Assembly (NCBI GenBank): GCA_964438975.1
Contig: CAYTMU010000003.1
Span: 1 to 64,000 of the forward strand
Source: Chryseosolibacter sp964438975
GTDB taxonomy: Bacteria > Bacteroidota > Bacteroidia > Cytophagales > Cyclobacteriaceae
Direction: 5' to 3'
DNA length: 64,000 nucleotides
The notes under the pieces were generated by a model, which searched no databases, was not told the origin of the DNA, and saw only the letters and a program-made list of their open reading frames with translations. The translations under genes were made by a program, and so were the position numbers. This document shows positions 8,265 through 18,002 of the stretch, piece by piece (the first letter of the stretch is position 1; each line of letters begins with the position of its first letter).

Positions 8265-8764
8265 TGATAGAGTATTACCGGATCGTCAGACGCGACCATG
8301 TCCGTTCCCCGCTGGGATTTGGCCACGCTGCCGGACGGTGGAATCAACGCAATACCCCGGTGATCTATGCTTGCTCCTCAGTAGCACTTTCAATGACTGA
8401 GTATCTAAGCATCAAAGGGACCCAGGTTCTCACCTCACAATGGTCCTTGATTACATATGCAATTGAAACCGATATCCCCAGTCTCGACAAGAGCAGCCTT
8501 CCTGACGAATGGGATACCCGTCCCCATCCCCTCACAACCCAGCACTTCGGCACGGAATGGTTAGAAAGCAAAGCATCTGTTTGTCTTCAGGTGCCGTCAG
8601 CAAGACTGCTTCTGTCGGCCTATCCTCGTGAACACAATCTCCTGATCAACCCTGTCCACAGTGAACTCACCACGACCGTCTCGGTTAAGTCAACGGAAGA
8701 CCTGTATTTCCATCTAAATGAATGGGCCTCAGGTAACATGGGGATTGGCAAATCAGGCTTCTGA
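8264..8764 (+). CDS. RES-domain toxin
   Basis: A 166-residue RES-domain protein. The catalytic signature is present: Arg25 in AAGRWN, Tyr35 in TPVIYACSS and Glu47 in SMTEYL. RES toxins act on NAD+, degrading it by phosphorolysis or using it to ADP-ribosylate targets, and thereby stop growth. The ATG at 8264 overlaps the antitoxin stop by one base (TGATG), supporting this start over the GTG three bases upstream and implying coupled translation. The sequence looks intact, so the pair is probably functional. The exact reaction cannot be read from sequence. Confidence 0.9.
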   Translation: MIEYYRIVRRDHVRSPLGFGHAAGRWNQRNTPVIYACSSVALSMTEYLSIKGTQVLTSQWSLITYAIETDIPSLDKSSLPDEWDTRPHPLTTQHFGTEWLESKASVCLQVPSARLLLSAYPREHNLLINPVHSELTTTVSVKSTEDLYFHLNEWASGNMGIGKSGF

Positions 8765-8853
8765 TCGATCTGGGACGTACTACCACCGCAAGAGATTCAT
8801 CTTTTTTATTATCTTCACTTGCGTTAAAAAAACAAGCCCAATTCCCGAACACT

Positions 8854-10605
8854 ATGCTCATCAAAAGAAATCTCTATGTGAAGCTGACAGCTTTCGCAGT
8901 CGGCTCTTCCTGCTTTTTGTTCTCGTGTACAACCAGTAACAAGACCAGCGACGAGTCACCTGCGTCAAAGACGCCGGTGGTCTGCTATACACCCAAGACT
9001 ACTGATAGGGATTGGTACTCCTCCGGAAAAAAGGCTCCAAAGTTTGACGGCCTCGACGGTATTAATTTCAGGATCACAACCTCCAACCCCGCGGCGCAGG
9101 AGTATTTCAATCAGGGACTGATGCTTGCGTATGGCTTTAATCATGCGGAAGCTGCCCGATCCTTCTTTGAGGCTATCCGCCTGGATTCCACATGCGCGAT
9201 GGCCCACTGGGGACTTGCATATGTACTGGGACCGAACTATAACGGTGGTATGGAGGAGGATAACTTCCAACGGGCGTACGAGGCATCGCGCGCTGCTGAA
9301 CGTCTCGCTCTGAACAGCACGCCGAAAGAAGCCGCGCTTATCGCTGCCCTAAAAACGCGATACGCTGCGCAGCCCCCCGCCGACCGCTCACCGCTCGACA
9401 TCGCCTATGCAAAGGCAATGAAGGACGTCTACAACAAGCACTCTTCTGATCCTGATATCGGTGCTCTTTATGCAGAGTCCCTGATGGATCTTCACCCCTG
9501 GGATCTGTACGATAGGGAAACCAAAGCACCCCGGGAATGGACACCCGAGGTCGTCGCCATCCTGGAACAACTGATCAAACGGAACCCCGATCACCCCGGC
9601 GCTCATCATTTCTACATACATGCGATGGAGGCGTCAGGCGTACCTGAAAAAGCGATCAATAGTGCCGCCCTACTCGATTCAATGGTCCACGGTGCGGGGC
9701 ATCTCGTCCACATGCCTTCGCACATCTATATCAACACGGGTGACTATCACCTGGGCTCGCTTGCCAATATGTATGCGGTGGAGGTCGACAGCATTTATAC
9801 TACTACCTGTCACGCACAGGGGGCCTATCCCCTCGCCTATTATCCGCACAATTATCATTTCCTGACTGCAACAGCGACGCTAGAAGGCAATTCAAAGCTG
9901 GCATGGGAAGCCGCCATGAAGCTACAGCAACACACTTCGGAAGAGATCATGCGAGAACCGGGATGGGGCACACTCCAACACTATTACTCAATCGCCTACT
10001 ACGTGGCAGTGAAGCTTTCCAAATGGGATGAGATCCTGGCGTTACCTGCTCCTGGCCAGGACCTTGTTTACCCCAACGCGATCTGGCGTTATGCGCGCGG
10101 AATGGCTTACCTGGGTAAAAATGATCTTGCCAATGCCCGGAAAGAGATCATCATCTTTCAATCACTTGCCGGCGACTCGACCCTCAACGAGCTCACTGTC
10201 TGGGATATCAACACGACCGCCGATCTTGTGCAGATCGCTTCAAAGGTGCTGGCAGCCGGGATTGCTGCCAAGGAACAGCGTTGGGACGAGTCTGTCGCAT
10301 TGTTGAACGACGCGGTGGCCCTTGAGGATGCACTTAATTACAACGAACCACCCGATTGGTTCTTCTCCGTCCGGCATCACCTCGGTGCAGTATTGATCAA
10401 AGCCGGAAAATTTAAGGAGGCTGAACAGGTCTATCGCGACGACTTGCGCACCTGGCGCAAGAACGGATGGGCACTGATCGGTCTTTATAACGCACTCACG
10501 CTTCAGAAGAAAAGCGCCGCCGCGGAGTCAACCAAGGCCGCCTTTGAAGAGGCTTGGCAATACTCGGATTTCGCACTCGCGTCATCGTCGACCATCGTTC
10601 AATAG
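8854..10605 (+). CDS. Tetratricopeptide-repeat lipoprotein
   Basis: A 583-residue exported protein with a lipobox (FLFSC, Cys25) for anchoring in the envelope. Helical TPR-like repeats start near residue 85 (AAQEYFNQGLMLAYGFNHAE) and recur to the C-terminus, ending with a clear unit around KAGKFKEAEQVYRDDLRTWR (near 515-535). A His-rich stretch (HPGAHHFYIHAMEASG, near 249) is conserved in this family in my recollection. TPR domains bind other proteins; no catalytic motif is seen. It stands alone between the toxin-antitoxin pair and the next secreted protein. Confidence 0.8.
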   Translation: MLIKRNLYVKLTAFAVGSSCFLFSCTTSNKTSDESPASKTPVVCYTPKTTDRDWYSSGKKAPKFDGLDGINFRITTSNPAAQEYFNQGLMLAYGFNHAEAARSFFEAIRLDSTCAMAHWGLAYVLGPNYNGGMEEDNFQRAYEASRAAERLALNSTPKEAALIAALKTRYAAQPPADRSPLDIAYAKAMKDVYNKHSSDPDIGALYAESLMDLHPWDLYDRETKAPREWTPEVVAILEQLIKRNPDHPGAHHFYIHAMEASGVPEKAINSAALLDSMVHGAGHLVHMPSHIYINTGDYHLGSLANMYAVEVDSIYTTTCHAQGAYPLAYYPHNYHFLTATATLEGNSKLAWEAAMKLQQHTSEEIMREPGWGTLQHYYSIAYYVAVKLSKWDEILALPAPGQDLVYPNAIWRYARGMAYLGKNDLANARKEIIIFQSLAGDSTLNELTVWDINTTADLVQIASKVLAAGIAAKEQRWDESVALLNDAVALEDALNYNEPPDWFFSVRHHLGAVLIKAGKFKEAEQVYRDDLRTWRKNGWALIGLYNALTLQKKSAAAESTKAAFEEAWQYSDFALASSSTIVQ

Positions 10606-10678
10606 CGGTTCACCCCACTGATCATAGGAGATTTCTGGCTCGTTTCTTGCCACATTGTGAATAGAAACCCATACTTCT

Positions 10679-11953
10679 ATGAAAATTCTCACAACGTTAG
10701 CAATGACGACCCTATTGATGTCCGGATGGACAACCTACGGTCAGTCTGCGGAGGCTGAAGTTCCCGGGGATCATTTCAGCCTGGAGGGAGCCCTGGAGCT
10801 TTTCAAGAAATCGTCCTCACCGGAGGAGTTCGAGAAGTTGCTTAACTCGCCTGATTCCAAGGTAAATAATCTTGATCTCAATGGCGATGGCTATATTGAT
10901 TACATCCGCGTGATCGACCGGTTCAAGGGCAGTGTTCACGCATTTACCTTGCAAGCAGTCATTTCCTCCAATGAGGTTCAGGATATCGCGGTGATCGAAC
11001 TGGAAAAGCTTTCCGACGGAAAGGCAGTTCTACAGATCATTGGCGACGAAGACATCTACGGCGTGACAACCATCATTGAGCCTACGCGGGAAGTGCGGAC
11101 CTACGCGGGTACGCAGACTTCGCAGACGGTTGTGAACGTCTGGGCATGGCCGTCGGTGAGGTATGTATATGGAGCATACTACAACCCTTGGGTATCACCC
11201 TGGGGATGGTATGACTATCCCGTATGGTGGACACGGTGGAGACCAATTGCCTATGTTCACTATCAACCTATCTGGCGACCGTACTACCACCATTATGTAG
11301 TGTGTCATACGCGTAGGGTAATACATGCATATGATATCTATCGACCTTACCGGACCACGTCTGTGGTGGTACATCGGCGGTATAACCCGGTGGTGGTCAG
11401 GTATCGTGAAGCACATCGCGACGGCTATCGGAGAGATGATGGCAGGACGTACGTACGCGACGACCGGTCGCGGATGAGAGGCAACTATCAAAGCACAAGC
11501 GATGTACAACGCCGCGCGAATGAAAACAGAAGCCGCACGAGTGGACGCGACACCTCGCCGTCGCAACTGAATCGCCAGGCTACTACGCCTAACCCGCAGC
11601 GCAGTGCTACCTCGACCCGGCGGACGGAAACCACAGAGCGTGCTGCTCGTCAACCTGTAGGGTCCTCTAACCGTGAGGCCGAAGTTACTCGCCGGGATAA
11701 TGTCACCCCGGAAACGAGAACCCGCACGAAAACTCAATCAACCACAGCGCCGGTGATCCGTAGGGAGACTCCGCAACAGCGAAGCAGTGTCCCGACGAGA
11801 ACGCGTGAGGCCCCTGCGCCGAGTAATACACAGCAACGACCCGCCAACGTACAACGCAGCCGTGAGGCACCGCGCCAGCAAGCCAGTCCGAGCCGTTCAG
11901 TACCGAGCAGATCCTCGGATGCTACACGGCCGAGGTCGCGGTCGATACAATAA
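10679..11953 (+). CDS. Secreted protein with Trp/Tyr-rich core and Arg/Ser-rich tail
   Basis: A 424-residue protein with a signal peptide (about 1-21). Residues about 28-145 form a folded domain with an EF-hand-like loop (DLNGDGYIDYIRV). Residues about 150-225 are extremely rich in Trp, Tyr, Pro and His (for example WVSPWGWYDYPVWWTRWRP), and the rest to the C-terminus is a low-complexity tail of Arg, Ser, Thr, Gln and Pro. The tail is strongly basic and probably disordered. Proteins with this composition occur across Bacteroidota without known function. The EF-hand-like loop may bind calcium; this is inference. Confidence 0.7.
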   Translation: MKILTTLAMTTLLMSGWTTYGQSAEAEVPGDHFSLEGALELFKKSSSPEEFEKLLNSPDSKVNNLDLNGDGYIDYIRVIDRFKGSVHAFTLQAVISSNEVQDIAVIELEKLSDGKAVLQIIGDEDIYGVTTIIEPTREVRTYAGTQTSQTVVNVWAWPSVRYVYGAYYNPWVSPWGWYDYPVWWTRWRPIAYVHYQPIWRPYYHHYVVCHTRRVIHAYDIYRPYRTTSVVVHRRYNPVVVRYREAHRDGYRRDDGRTYVRDDRSRMRGNYQSTSDVQRRANENRSRTSGRDTSPSQLNRQATTPNPQRSATSTRRTETTERAARQPVGSSNREAEVTRRDNVTPETRTRTKTQSTTAPVIRRETPQQRSSVPTRTREAPAPSNTQQRPANVQRSREAPRQQASPSRSVPSRSSDATRPRSRSIQ

Positions 11954-11982
11954 ACCGGTGAGTCAGAAAAAGAGGGGAAGGA

Positions 11983-12723
11983 TCAGGCGGGGCTGACGAG
12001 TGTTTCGTGTAACGTCTTGATGTCTCGTTGGATGGAGCGTTTCTGGCGGCGCTCGGTGTCTTTCATCTGCTCGAACTCCTGAAGTAATTCCGACAACTTC
12101 TCCTTCGCCGCGTCTGGTTTTCCGGTCTCAAGAAGAAATTTGCAGTACTCAAAACGCTGGAGATAATTAGTAAAAGCGCGATCCATGTCGGCGAATACCA
12201 CATGAGATCGCTCGATATCTTTTTCGTAGTATAGTGCCCACGCATAGGCCAGGCGCTCATCCGAGTTGCGAAATACTCTGCTTCCTTCAAGCACATCCCC
12301 AAGTTTGATTGCCTCCTGATAATTATCAATCATGAAGTAAGCGTATAGCAACTTCATACTAATAGGTGGATCGTCTGCCATAAACCCCTGCAGGCAGGAC
12401 TGGTAAAGCGGAATCGCATCCGTATAGCGCCCTGCGTCTACGTACGCGTCCGCCAATGCTTCCTTGTTTGAAATACTGTCGTTAAACTCGACTGCATTCT
12501 CAAGCTGGCCTATGTGATAATTGCTTACTGCCGCTTCGACTGACGTTTCGCCAGGAATGCTAATGGCGGAGCGTCCCATCAGGATGTGAATCAAGTACAT
12601 CACACAACCAATGACTGGTAACAACAAGATAAGCCAGTACCAGCGCGGCGTGGCGTTGTTTCGGTATGCATGATAAATGCAGTACGCGTGTAACAGAATA
12701 AGAGGAGTATAGAACCCGTACAT
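11983..12723 (-). CDS. Membrane-anchored TPR protein
   Basis: A 246-residue protein with two N-terminal membrane helices (about 5-20 and 28-50; the second around YWLILLLPVIGCVMYLI), resembling the PLDc_N-type small membrane segment, followed by a cytoplasmic TPR domain (about 80-235, with units such as NKEALADAYVDAGRYTDAIP). It probably holds a protein-protein interaction scaffold at the inner membrane. It converges on the preceding gene with a 29-base gap. No partner is evident. Confidence 0.7.
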   Translation of the reverse strand: MYGFYTPLILLHAYCIYHAYRNNATPRWYWLILLLPVIGCVMYLIHILMGRSAISIPGETSVEAAVSNYHIGQLENAVEFNDSISNKEALADAYVDAGRYTDAIPLYQSCLQGFMADDPPISMKLLYAYFMIDNYQEAIKLGDVLEGSRVFRNSDERLAYAWALYYEKDIERSHVVFADMDRAFTNYLQRFEYCKFLLETGKPDAAKEKLSELLQEFEQMKDTERRQKRSIQRDIKTLHETLVSPA

Positions 12724-13019
12724 AGAAACCTTGAAGACAACAATTTAGCAAATAAAACGCATTCTGCAGCTTCTATTTTATTATAGTTTGAAATGCCATG
12801 ATAGCCGGCTCTGTCAAGTCTGTATTGACCATCTGTTATCGAAAAACCGGCTTCCTCTATTGCGATTAAAAAAAAGCTGCTGAGTTTTGGTTTCCTTTTG
12901 CAAGTAGATGGCATTCAGGGTAGTCCAGGGCAATTCTCGCCGGATGTAACAAAAGCGGCAGCAATCCGTATTGATCGGCTGCTGGCGCTCAAACGCTACC
13001 ACCGACTTTTTTAATCTAT
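12724..13019. other. Divergent intergenic region
   Basis: About 300 bases separate the minus-strand TPR gene from the plus-strand lipoprotein. The part from 12770 to 12900 is AT-rich and likely holds the divergent promoters. A weak stem, GCAGC against GCTGC, lies near 12960-12985. No convincing coding frame was seen on either strand. Confidence 0.4.
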
Positions 13020-13040
13020 ATGTTCAATTCAAATCCAACT

Positions 13041-13784
13041 ATGAAAATTTCAAGAATTCTCGCACTTATTGTCATGATGGCCGTCATCGCTTCGTGTTCC
13101 AAGGACGACGAGCCGGCACCCAATATCGAGAACGCGGCCCTGAGCTTTAATACAGACAGACCGGTCCTCGAGGTTCCTGATGGTCTTCTGACCAGCGAGG
13201 ATCCGATGGCTGTCATGGCAGCAAACTGGGTACTGCTGGCAAACGGAATCAGCACCAACCTGTTGATGTTTGATCATCCAGCCGGCGCGGTTAAGAGCAC
13301 AGACCTCATCACACCCGTCAACGGACGCACCACTGCTGACGAAGGCGTCGTTTACACATGGGAAGATCCCGAATTTGGTGGCGTCGCTTACCAGATCAGG
13401 GACGGTGGGGATAAGTACATTTTCGAGTATTTCTACCGAGGTCCCGATGATGCAGGATGGTACCGGTACCTATATGCGCAGGAAATGAAAGACCGCAGCT
13501 CAGGTTACATGACGATCAGTGATGTGTGGAGTGATAACCGGGGAGATGAGATCATGCGATGGACATGGACGCGAAAAGGTGATCTGTTCACGTTCTCGAT
13601 GAGCAGCGAGCAGGACATGTTCCGTTTTGTTGTAGAAGTCAACACTAAGACGAAAGCCGGATCCGTTGTGTACTATGAGGGCGAGATGAAGTGGTATGAA
13701 ATCATATGGGATGCACAAGGCAAAGGCACCTGGCAGCAATTCAATGACGAGGGCGTCGTAGTCGAGTCAGGCAACTGGACATAG
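13041..13784 (+). CDS. Hypothetical lipoprotein
   Basis: A 247-residue lipoprotein: MKISRILALIVMMAVIASC gives a short signal peptide and lipobox with the acylated Cys at 19, followed by an acidic linker (SKDDEPAP). The mature part is rich in Trp, Tyr and Asp with beta-strand character (for example WYRYLYAQEMKDRSSGYMTI). It resembles none of the families I know. The upstream ATG at 13020 would add seven residues before the signal peptide, so 13041 is preferred. A terminator hairpin follows 24 bases after the stop. Confidence 0.65.
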   Translation: MKISRILALIVMMAVIASCSKDDEPAPNIENAALSFNTDRPVLEVPDGLLTSEDPMAVMAANWVLLANGISTNLLMFDHPAGAVKSTDLITPVNGRTTADEGVVYTWEDPEFGGVAYQIRDGGDKYIFEYFYRGPDDAGWYRYLYAQEMKDRSSGYMTISDVWSDNRGDEIMRWTWTRKGDLFTFSMSSEQDMFRFVVEVNTKTKAGSVVYYEGEMKWYEIIWDAQGKGTWQQFNDEGVVVESGNWT

Positions 13785-13807
13785 ACACTGATCGAAACTT
13801 CCGAACC

Positions 13808-13838
13808 AAGAGACCCGGCCAAATCCGTCGGGTCTCTT
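13808..13838 (+). terminator. Terminator hairpin after the lipoprotein gene
   Basis: AAGAGACCCG (13808-13817) and CGGGTCTCTT (13829-13838) form a perfect 10-bp stem with an 11-base loop, 24 bases after the stop codon. The sequence after the stem is AGTTTAAG, only mildly T-rich. Confidence 0.6.
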
Positions 13839-13899
13839 AGTTTAAGAATAACTGCGCGGAATTTGGACGCGATACAAGCAGTCTCTATCTTCGGTTCGA

Positions 13900-15957
13900 A
13901 TGCCTTCCTCTCGACCAGAAATAGCTGTGTCGGGCAGCTTGATTGCCCTGACATTGATCCTGTTGATTCCTCTCAACGCACTCGGGCAAGGTTATTTTTA
14001 TTTGGATGATGCTTCCAAAGTTTATCGTCTCGATCAACACATCGGGGTTTTTCTCGATTCCACCAACGATCTGACTATCAACCAGGTTGGCGACCCTGCG
14101 TTTGCTGATCAATTTCGCCACAAACATGCGAATCTCACGTTTGGCTATACGCAGGCCGCTATCTGGCTCAAGCTCGATACAAGATGCGACAACCCTGCGG
14201 ATCAATGGTATCTAGACATCCCGGCGCCGTTTCTCGAATACGTCGATTTCTATCAACGTCTACCTGGCGGCTTCTGGGAGCACACCGTCTCTGGCTATTA
14301 CCGGAAGCACAGTGAACGATCGTACTCACACACCGGTCACTTACTTCCTTTAACCTTCGATTCGAATTTCCATAGTCACGTCTACATCCGTGTTGCAGGT
14401 ATCAGTCCTAAGACCTTCACGGTAACGGCGATAGAACGACGAAAGTTTGTCGAAAGCGTCCGTTCGGAGGATCTCGGATATGGTCTATTCTTCGGAGTGC
14501 TCTTCGTCATGCTTTGTTACAACATCTACCTGTATCTCGCGTTGAGGCGAGTGAATTACCTGCTCTATGGGGTCGTAATCTTTCTGACATTCATGATCTT
14601 CGGTGCTATCTCGGGTTACGGTGGCAAGTTCATCTGGCCCGAAGCTCCGGTGTTCAACTACATCAACGGCAAACTAGCCATTACCATGCTTATCGCCTTT
14701 GTGACCCTCTACACGATAAGGTTCCTTCATGTGAAGAGATACAGCCCGACGATGTACTACATCCTGTGGGCGCTTCTCCCCCTCTCTGCGATTGCACTCG
14801 TCCTCGTGGTGACGAAGCTTATGATGCCTGCCGGCAGTCGTCTTATCATTGTCGCGACCATCATCTTCATTGTATCGGGTGTAGTTGTGCGAATTCGTGG
14901 AAACCGAATCGCGACCTCTTTCGTAGCGGCGTGGAGTTTCTATTTTCTCGGTGGGCTACTGCTCGCTCTCCGCAACACCGGCATACTCGATTTTAATTTT
15001 CTCACAACGCACTTCGTAGAAATCGGAGCTGTGCTCGGGATAACGTTGATGGGTTTTGGGCTCGGTGCGGAATATCGGCGAATGCAGAAACAAAAAGAGG
15101 CAGCACAACTCATCGCCTACCGAATGCAACAGGAAGATACCGCACGGCTTGAGCTGAAAGTGAAGGAGCGCACTCAACAGTTGCATCAATCCAACACGGA
15201 ACTTCAACGGATTATCGAGGAAAATAAGCTGCAAACCCAGATCATAGAGAATAAGAACGCCGAGCTCGACTCCTTTTTCTATCGTATCTCACATGACCTG
15301 AAGGGGCCTGTCTCTTCATCACTCGGACTCATGGCGCTCGCGAAACTTGACGTCAAAGACGAGACGGCACTCGAGTACATCAACAAGCAGACATCACAGC
15401 TTCAGCGGCTCAGTCACATTATTACCGGTCTCGTCAACCTGACAAGGCTGAACGACAGCGGACTTTTCAAGGAAAAGATCGACTTTCCGCGGATGGTCGA
15501 GGAGTGCATCCTTTCGTTTAATCACACACCCGATTTTCAGCGACTGCGCTTCGATGTCGACATCCGGGACGTCAATCTTCATTCCGAGTGGACGTTGATC
15601 AATGCCATTCTGCAAAATCTGATCGAAAACTCGATCAAATACTCACGAGACGAATCGCCCTACGTAAGGATACACATCTATCAAACGAATGATCATGTCG
15701 TGATCGAAGTAGAAGACAATGGACAGGGTATTTCTGAGGAACACCGCTTGCGAATATTCGAGCTGTTCTATCGGGCCAGCCAACACCCCGACGGTACCGG
15801 GCTGGGTCTCTACATTCTGAAACGCTCGGTCGACCGGCTCAAAGGTACGATTGACATCAAGAGCGAGGTAGGCGTGGGTACAACGTTTACAATCAGGCTT
15901 CCCTATGATCATCGGGAAGAGGCAACCAAAGATGTTGAAGATCAAGCAAACAGCTGA
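13900..15957 (+). CDS. 7TMR-DISM sensor histidine kinase
   Basis: A 685-residue sensor kinase. After a signal peptide (about 1-30) comes a periplasmic 7TMR-DISMED2 domain (about 35-170, a carbohydrate-binding-like fold), then a seven-helix 7TMR-DISM membrane region (about 180-400), a coiled coil (about 400-450), and a cytoplasmic kinase. The phosphoacceptor is His465 in ISHDLKGP; the ATP-binding domain has NLIENSIKYS, DNGQGI and GTGLGLYIL boxes. It autophosphorylates on an extracellular signal and passes phosphate to a response regulator. No regulator adjoins it, so its partner is elsewhere. It converges on another kinase gene. Confidence 0.92.
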   Translation: MPSSRPEIAVSGSLIALTLILLIPLNALGQGYFYLDDASKVYRLDQHIGVFLDSTNDLTINQVGDPAFADQFRHKHANLTFGYTQAAIWLKLDTRCDNPADQWYLDIPAPFLEYVDFYQRLPGGFWEHTVSGYYRKHSERSYSHTGHLLPLTFDSNFHSHVYIRVAGISPKTFTVTAIERRKFVESVRSEDLGYGLFFGVLFVMLCYNIYLYLALRRVNYLLYGVVIFLTFMIFGAISGYGGKFIWPEAPVFNYINGKLAITMLIAFVTLYTIRFLHVKRYSPTMYYILWALLPLSAIALVLVVTKLMMPAGSRLIIVATIIFIVSGVVVRIRGNRIATSFVAAWSFYFLGGLLLALRNTGILDFNFLTTHFVEIGAVLGITLMGFGLGAEYRRMQKQKEAAQLIAYRMQQEDTARLELKVKERTQQLHQSNTELQRIIEENKLQTQIIENKNAELDSFFYRISHDLKGPVSSSLGLMALAKLDVKDETALEYINKQTSQLQRLSHIITGLVNLTRLNDSGLFKEKIDFPRMVEECILSFNHTPDFQRLRFDVDIRDVNLHSEWTLINAILQNLIENSIKYSRDESPYVRIHIYQTNDHVVIEVEDNGQGISEEHRLRIFELFYRASQHPDGTGLGLYILKRSVDRLKGTIDIKSEVGVGTTFTIRLPYDHREEATKDVEDQANS

Positions 15958-15983
15958 GCCAACGGATCTCGCACGGCAGTCCT

Positions 15984-17426
15984 TCAGTCCGCATGCGCGA
16001 GCGTGAAAAAGAAGGTTGTGCCTTCGTCAACTTTTGATTCGGCCCATACTCTGCCGCCGTGTTTGCCAACGATGCGATCAACAATCGCAAGGCCCACACC
16101 GGTGCCGCTAAACTGATCCTCGGAGTGAAGCCTCTGGAATACTCCAAACAGTTTGTTATAATATTTCATATCGAATCCCGCCCCGTTATCCCGTATATAG
16201 TATACTACCACCCTGTTCTTCACAAACGAGCCAACCTCAATACTTGCCACATCGCGGTGTTTTGTGTATTTGCAGGCGTTAGAGATGAGATTGGTCCAGA
16301 CTTGTTTGATCGTAGCGTAATCAGCGATCGCCGGGGGAGTATGCTTCACTACAAATCTTATCTCACGACCGCTCTCGGCTTCGGATTGTTCCTGCCAAAC
16401 CTCGTCGACCAAACCTTTCATGGAAACTCTGCTCATCTGCAGATCTTTTCGTCCAAGTTGGGAGAAAGAAAGCAAATCGTCGATGAGGTGTCCCATACGC
16501 GCGGCGTTGTTCAGAATAATATTAACGAGCCTTTTTCCCTCATCATCGAGCAGGTCAAGGTACTCCTCGGAGAAGATCGTCATATATCCGTGCACAGACC
16601 GCAACGGTGCACGAAGGTCATGTGATACTGAGTAAGAGAATGCCTCGAGCTCCTTATTTGCCGCTTGCAACTCCAGGGTTCGCTCGACGACACGCTCCTC
16701 CAGACGTTGGTTGAAAGTTTTGATTTCCTGCGTTTGCTCCTCTATCCTGGAGAGCATCTGATTGAATGCGTCAGTCAGGAGACCAATTTCGTCGTGACCT
16801 GTCTTCGTAACCCTAACGGAATAGTCATTCTTCTCGGAAATGGTTCTCGACACTTCGGCGAGTTGCAACACCGGCGTAGATATTTGATTCCGCAATCGCC
16901 GGGATAGCAGATAAGCTACTAGTAATGAAAGCGCAATGACACTGACAGCAATGAGGGCATAAAGCGAAAGTCTTTCGTAGATCGCATCCATATCGGAGCG
17001 AAGATAAAGAGTACCCAATCTTAGATCACCCTGTATAACAGGTTCGAAGCCGACAAGTCGGTTGTCCCGGAAAATATAGCCGACCTGATTATTGAACTCG
17101 GGAAACTCATCCGGTGCGAGCGTTTTCGGATACCACGCAAAAAGTTCTCCGTCATGGTCGTACAAGGCAACAGCCATGATGTGTGCATCCGCCCGGATGG
17201 CCGAAAGAATCTCCGTTGCGTCTTCGCTATCCGCGAATGCAAGAGCAGCCGTGCTGTTGGAGGCGATCACTTTCCCGAGAGTCGAAAGTTGGCGCACCAA
17301 TGTGCGGCGGAAAGTGAGAAGTTCGTAAACAAAGTAAATGCTACAGGTGAGCACCAGGACGGCGGAGCTTGTCACCATCAGCGCTCGCATCAACTTTTTC
17401 TGGATAGGTAAGTCAGTCAATGCCAT
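15984..17426 (-). CDS. CHASE8-HAMP sensor histidine kinase
   Basis: A 480-residue membrane kinase. TM1 (about 17-37), a periplasmic CHASE8-like domain (about 40-150), TM2 (about 155-175), HAMP (about 175-228), coiled coil, then HisKA with phosphoacceptor His269 in SVSHDLRAPL and a HATPase domain with N box NLISNACKYT, G1 DNGAGFDM and G2 GTGVGLAIV. It is the last of three minus-strand genes after a TonB receptor and a YfiR-like protein. This trio is frequent in Proteobacteria and Bacteroidota and probably couples an envelope signal to the kinase. No response regulator is adjacent. Confidence 0.92.
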   Translation of the reverse strand: MALTDLPIQKKLMRALMVTSSAVLVLTCSIYFVYELLTFRRTLVRQLSTLGKVIASNSTAALAFADSEDATEILSAIRADAHIMAVALYDHDGELFAWYPKTLAPDEFPEFNNQVGYIFRDNRLVGFEPVIQGDLRLGTLYLRSDMDAIYERLSLYALIAVSVIALSLLVAYLLSRRLRNQISTPVLQLAEVSRTISEKNDYSVRVTKTGHDEIGLLTDAFNQMLSRIEEQTQEIKTFNQRLEERVVERTLELQAANKELEAFSYSVSHDLRAPLRSVHGYMTIFSEEYLDLLDDEGKRLVNIILNNAARMGHLIDDLLSFSQLGRKDLQMSRVSMKGLVDEVWQEQSEAESGREIRFVVKHTPPAIADYATIKQVWTNLISNACKYTKHRDVASIEVGSFVKNRVVVYYIRDNGAGFDMKYYNKLFGVFQRLHSEDQFSGTGVGLAIVDRIVGKHGGRVWAESKVDEGTTFFFTLAHAD

Positions 17427-17438
17427 TCCTATCGTTTT

Positions 17439-18002
17439 TCACGGTACTATTTCGGCCAATCGCAGCAACTTTGAACTCACCACGAGGCGGGAGTCATTCA
17501 CTGCAGCCGCATTGATTTTGAGGGCTACACGCCCACCTTCATTTTCGAGAGCAATCATGCCTCCCATCCGCGCAAAGCCATCTGAATCGCTAACCGTCAG
17601 CACGGGCTTTGATTTCATTTGTGCCAGTGTTTGCCTGATAAACTGCCGGTTGCTTGTCGCGATGAACAGGATATGGCAGGTTTCAATTTCCGAGACAGAC
17701 TCGTAACGCCGAACGACGAGTGGGTGATTCTGAAGTCGTTCTCCCCGAATAGTTTCATCCAGGAAATTGCCGAACGGATCACCCCCGACGACCCCGATCA
17801 CCAGCGGAACATCATCGTCGGCGAACGCATCTGCTGGCCATTCCACAAACTGGGTGAAGTTGAAAAGAAAAACCGATTTGACCTTGTACTCCCCCGCCAC
17901 CGGCTGAAGGGGGGTCATGCCCGACGCGAGTAGTAAAACCAAAAGCAGCACGGTGAAGCGCACTTTGACGCGATTGTATTTACTAAAGATCAGAAACGGC
18001 AT
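17439..18002 (-). CDS. YfiR/DUF4154-family periplasmic protein
   Basis: A 187-residue protein from the ATG at 18002, with signal peptide (hydrophobic run VRFTVLLLVLLLASGM) and the DUF4154 signature YKVKSVFLFNFTQFVEWPADAF, where the FxxFVxWP motif is typical. In Pseudomonas, YfiR is a periplasmic inhibitor of a membrane signalling protein. Here it lies between a TonB receptor, whose stop it overlaps by 13 bases, and a sensor kinase 12 bases downstream, so it may relay or gate a signal between them. A start at 18065 would add 21 residues without signal-peptide character. Confidence 0.85.
   Translation of the reverse strand: MPFLIFSKYNRVKVRFTVLLLVLLLASGMTPLQPVAGEYKVKSVFLFNFTQFVEWPADAFADDDVPLVIGVVGGDPFGNFLDETIRGERLQNHPLVVRRYESVSEIETCHILFIATSNRQFIRQTLAQMKSKPVLTVSDSDGFARMGGMIALENEGGRVALKINAAAVNDSRLVVSSKLLRLAEIVP

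Noticed and set aside
7193..8764. EVE gene and RES-Xre pair as one defence island
   Set aside because: Both types occur in defence regions, but there are no nucleases, integrases or other defence genes nearby and an AT-rich promoter separates them. Co-location alone is weak.
16420..16907. Plus-strand frames over the CHASE8 kinase gene
   Set aside because: These are antisense shadows of a well-supported kinase gene.
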